10,049 nt of DNA. Origin: an uncultured Oscillospiraceae bacterium (GTDB taxonomy: Bacteria; Bacillota; Clostridia; Oscillospirales; Oscillospiraceae). Below the pieces are notes generated by a model. That model searched no databases. It was not told the DNA's origin and was given only the letters and a program-made list of their open reading frames with translations. Of this stretch, positions 7,617 to 10,049 are shown piece after piece; the stretch's first letter is position 1, and every line of letters begins with the position of its first letter. The translations under genes were made by a program, and so were the position numbers. The stretch lies in NCBI GenBank assembly GCA_900756495.1, contig CAAEKI010000211.1, positions 1 through 10,049 of the forward strand, read 5' to 3'.

Positions 7617-8897
7617 GTGACCAATGTCACCCAAACCGAACTCTTTCCCGGCGTCCGACTGACGGCGGTGCATACGACAAAATTTAAATCCTGCATGCTT
7701 GGCCTGCGCCTTTTGATGCCATTGGCCGAACAGACGGCATCCCTCCACGCGCTGATTCCCCAGGTGCTCCGCCGGGGTACCGCGCGGCACCCCGATCTGG
7801 AATCCCTCTCCGCCGCTCTGGACGACCTCTATGGCGGCACAGTGGAGCCTATGGTGCGCAAAAAGGGGGAGACCCAGTGTCTCGGGTTTGTAGGCAGCTT
7901 CCTGGACGATGCCTATACTCCCGCCGGCGAACCCATTCTGGAGCGCGCAGCTGCGTTGATGGGAGACCTCCTGCTGCGTCCGGCTTTAGAGAACGAGACC
8001 TTCCGGGCCGAGTATGTTGACGGAGAGAGGGAAAACCTGCTCAACGCCATCCGCGCCCAGGTCAATGACAAGCGACAGTACGCCCAGAAGAGGCTGATTG
8101 AGGAGATGTGCGCTTCGGAGCCCTTTGGCGTGGACAAGCTGGGCAGTGAGGAGCGGGCGAAGTCCATTACGGTTCCCCGGCTGTGGGACCAGTATCAAAA
8201 GCTGCTGCGGGAGGCATGGATTGAACTCTACTACTGCGGTTCTGCGCCTTTGGAGCGTGTGAAAACAGCCCTGGCTGCGGCGCTGGAAGGACTTCCGTAC
8301 TCAGAAAAGCGCATTCGCCCCCCAAAACCTGACGAGCCTGCCGCTCCGGCGGAGCCGAAGGTGGTTGAGGAGTCTCTGGAGGTGACACAGGGAAAGCTCA
8401 CGCTGGGCTTCCGTACCGGCATCACCGCCTGGGATGGAGACTATCCCGCCCTGGCGCTCCTCAATGCGATTTATGGAGGCACCACTACCTCCAAGCTCTT
8501 TATGAATGTCCGGGAGAAGCTCTCTCTGTGCTATTATGCCAGCTCAGGCCTTATGAAATATAAGGGCATTATGCTGGTCTCGTCCGGGGTGGAGTTTGAT
8601 AAATTCCAGGCTGCCCGTGAGGAAATTATGGCGCAGTTTCTGGCCTGCCGGGAGGGCAAATTTGACGACCAGGAGCTGGCCGGTGCCAGAGCCTCTGTGG
8701 TAAGCTCTCTTATGACGACGTTGGACAGCCAGAGCCGCCTGGAAGACTATTGGCTGGGGCAGACCGCCGCCGGACTCACCGAGGGACCGGAGGATCTGGC
8801 ACGGCGTGTGGAGGATGTGACTTGGGAGCAGGTTCACGCCGCCGCTCAAAAAGTATCCCCGGACACCATCTATTTCCTGAAAGGAAAGGAGGCATAA
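7617..8897 (+). CDS. ymfF: YmfF-like M16 family protein, inactive-subunit type (EF-P modification-associated)
   Basis: M16 (insulinase/pitrilysin) fold protein of 426 residues, the usual length for the YmfF family. The zinc motif HxxEH is absent. Aligning on the following GT, the expected HFLEH position reads ALIPQ (about residues 45-49, in LHALIPQVLRRGT), so this subunit should not bind catalytic zinc. The C-terminal half keeps the M16 pattern GGTTTSKLFMNVREKLSLCYY, whose Arg and Tyr in related heterodimeric peptidases help bind substrate in the partner's active site. It starts at GTG 7617, with AGGAAAGGA 10 bases upstream and a promoter at 7551-7579. The stop is six bases before the next gene, the zinc-binding partner, so the two are cotranscribed. 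In Bacillus the homologous pair is associated with EF-P 5-aminopentanol modification; the exact biochemical role is not established to my knowledge. No signal peptide or membrane segment is seen, so it is probably cytosolic. Confidence 0.85.
   Translation: MTNVTQTELFPGVRLTAVHTTKFKSCMLGLRLLMPLAEQTASLHALIPQVLRRGTARHPDLESLSAALDDLYGGTVEPMVRKKGETQCLGFVGSFLDDAYTPAGEPILERAAALMGDLLLRPALENETFRAEYVDGERENLLNAIRAQVNDKRQYAQKRLIEEMCASEPFGVDKLGSEERAKSITVPRLWDQYQKLLREAWIELYYCGSAPLERVKTALAAALEGLPYSEKRIRPPKPDEPAAPAEPKVVEESLEVTQGKLTLGFRTGITAWDGDYPALALLNAIYGGTTTSKLFMNVREKLSLCYYASSGLMKYKGIMLVSSGVEFDKFQAAREEIMAQFLACREGKFDDQELAGARASVVSSLMTTLDSQSRLEDYWLGQTAAGLTEGPEDLARRVEDVTWEQVHAAAQKVSPDTIYFLKGKEA
8888..8892 (+). 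promoter_or_regulatory. Ribosome binding site of the ymfH-like gene, inside the end of ymfF
   Basis: GGAGG (within AAAGGAGG) overlaps the last codons of the upstream gene and lies 11 bases before ATG 8904. The spacing is slightly long but it is the only strong site near this start. The overlap suggests coupled translation of the pair. Confidence 0.65.
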
Positions 8898-8903
8898 GTT
8901 CCT

Positions 8904-10049
8904 ATGGTGAACAAGGAATATCCCCGTCTGGGTGAGACGGTATACCATGCCCAGCTGGAAAACGGCCTTCATATCTATGTAGACCGAAAGCCGGGCTTTC
9001 AAAAGAGCTATGCTTTCTTTGCCACCAACTATGGCGGCATGGACATGCGCTTCAAGCTGGGCGGCCAGTGGCAGGATACCCCGGCTGGGGTAGCTCATTT
9101 CCTGGAGCATAAAATGTTTGATACGGAAGACGGCAACGCTCTGCAGGATCTCGCTGCCAACGGTGCGTCGCCCAACGCTTTTACAAGCTCTGCCATTACA
9201 GGGTACTACTTTGAGAGTACCAGAAAATTTGAGGAAAACCTGAAGATCCTCCTGTCCTTTGTCTCCATCCCCTGGTTTACCCCGGAAAGCGTGGACAAGG
9301 AGCAGGGGATCATCGGCCAGGAGATTCAAATGATTGAGGATGATCCCGAGTGGCAGGTCTTTATGAACCTTCTCTCCGCCCTCTATCAAAATCATCCCAT
9401 CCGGGTATCGGTGGCCGGCAGCCGGGAGTCCATTTCGCATATTACCGCCGATACGCTTTACGCCTGCCACAAGGCCTTCTATAATCCCGCCAATATGGTG
9501 CTGTGCGTAGCGGGAGACGTGGATCCTGAACGGATATGTGCCCTTGCCAGAGAGATTCTGCCCAAAGAGGGCGGCGCCGAAATTCAGAGAGACTATGGGG
9601 CGGCAGAGCCTGAGACGGCGGCAGAACCCCTGCGTGAGCTTAGAATGGCGGTTTCCACCCCTATTTTCCAGCTTGGCTTTAAAGCTGATCCGGCGCCCAA
9701 CGGGGAAGAGCGCCTGCGCCGTCAGCTCATGGGAGAGCTTTGCATGGAGGCTCTCCTGGGGACCTCCAGTCCTCTGTACGCCAGACTTTATGGCGAGGGA
9801 CTGGTGAACAACAGCTTCGGCTATGGGTACGAGGCCTATCCGGGCTGCGCTTTCCTGGCCGCCGGCGGAGAGAGCCGGGATCCGGAGGCTGTGCGGAATG
9901 CGGTGCTGGCAGAGGCCGGAAGGATAGCTGGGGATGGAATCGAGGCGGGGCTGTGGAACCGGCTCAAGAAAGCGGCCTATGGCAGCAGGGTCCGGGGCCT
10001 CAACTCTTTTGAGCAGATCTGTGTCCAGCTGGCGCAGGGCCACTTCGCA
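8904..10049 (+). CDS. ymfH: YmfH-like M16 zinc metallopeptidase, 3' partial
   Basis: The frame runs from ATG 8904 without a stop to the right edge: 382 complete codons, with the 3' end outside the window. The family is usually about 420-430 residues, so some 40-50 are missing. The active N-terminal M16 domain has the inverted zinc motif HFLEH at residues 65-69 (two His ligands, Glu68 as catalytic base). The downstream Glu133 and Glu140 (KEQGIIGQE) give the E-x6-E pattern, with Glu140 the likely third zinc ligand. NGASPNAFTSS and YYFE further match M16 peptidases. The second domain, from about 240, includes SSPLYARLYGEGLVNNSFGY. It is paired with the metal-site-less YmfF-like protein six bases upstream and probably forms a heterodimer with it, like other two-gene M16B peptidases. 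It is associated with EF-P 5-aminopentanol modification by homology to the Bacillus protein; substrate unknown. No export signal, so probably cytosolic. Confidence 0.87.
   Translation, partial: MVNKEYPRLGETVYHAQLENGLHIYVDRKPGFQKSYAFFATNYGGMDMRFKLGGQWQDTPAGVAHFLEHKMFDTEDGNALQDLAANGASPNAFTSSAITGYYFESTRKFEENLKILLSFVSIPWFTPESVDKEQGIIGQEIQMIEDDPEWQVFMNLLSALYQNHPIRVSVAGSRESISHITADTLYACHKAFYNPANMVLCVAGDVDPERICALAREILPKEGGAEIQRDYGAAEPETAAEPLRELRMAVSTPIFQLGFKADPAPNGEERLRRQLMGELCMEALLGTSSPLYARLYGEGLVNNSFGYGYEAYPGCAFLAAGGESRDPEAVRNAVLAEAGRIAGDGIEAGLWNRLKKAAYGSRVRGLNSFEQICVQLAQGHFA

Noticed and set aside
8544..10043. A 499-codon open frame on the minus strand opposite the M16 genes
   Set aside because: It lies wholly over the C-terminal part of the ymfF-like gene and the ymfH-like gene, both with clear family motifs. 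Its translation shows no recognisable domain, as expected for an antisense shadow in GC-rich coding DNA.

Overview
The window reads as ordinary chromosomal DNA from a GC-rich, low-motility-signal Firmicute, most likely a Clostridia of the Oscillospirales type (Flavonifractor, Pseudoflavonifractor or Lawsonibacter-like). That guess rests on three things: strong AGGAGG ribosome binding sites, a YmfF/YmfH peptidase-like pair typical of Firmicutes, and a giant GT84/GH94 synthase known from gut clostridia. The taxonomic call is inference from gene content and base composition by eye. I see no RNA gene, insertion sequence, CRISPR array or phage gene.

Layout. Bases 2-6655 (+) are most of one very large gene for a cyclic beta-1,2-glucan synthase-like protein (NdvB/Cgs family). 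It has a membrane-embedded GT84 glycosyltransferase, a glycoamylase-like middle domain, and a C-terminal GH94 phosphorylase-like module. Its frame is open to the left edge, so the true start lies outside the window. Fifteen bases after its stop, and convergent with it, ends a formate/nitrite transporter (FNT) family channel gene (6671-7456, -). The rho-independent terminator of the FNT gene lies inside the last codons of the synthase gene (6548-6584), so the two mRNAs should overlap tail to tail. A short divergent promoter region (about 7457-7616) separates the FNT gene from a rightward operon of two M16-family genes. The first is the degenerate, metal-site-less YmfF-like protein (7617-8897). 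The second is the metal-binding YmfH-like protein (from 8904, running off the right edge).

How the genes work together. The two M16 genes are six bases apart and almost certainly make one heteromeric complex: one subunit carries the HFLEH zinc site and the other has lost it. In Bacillus these two genes are associated with EF-P 5-aminopentanol modification. The synthase, the FNT channel and the M16 pair show no obvious shared pathway and look like three independent transcription units.

No clearly new biological system is visible. The points most worth a second look are the terminator embedded in the convergent coding sequence, the domain make-up of the glucan synthase in a probable Gram-positive, the mis-callable starts of the synthase and FNT genes, and a nested inverted repeat at the convergent junction.
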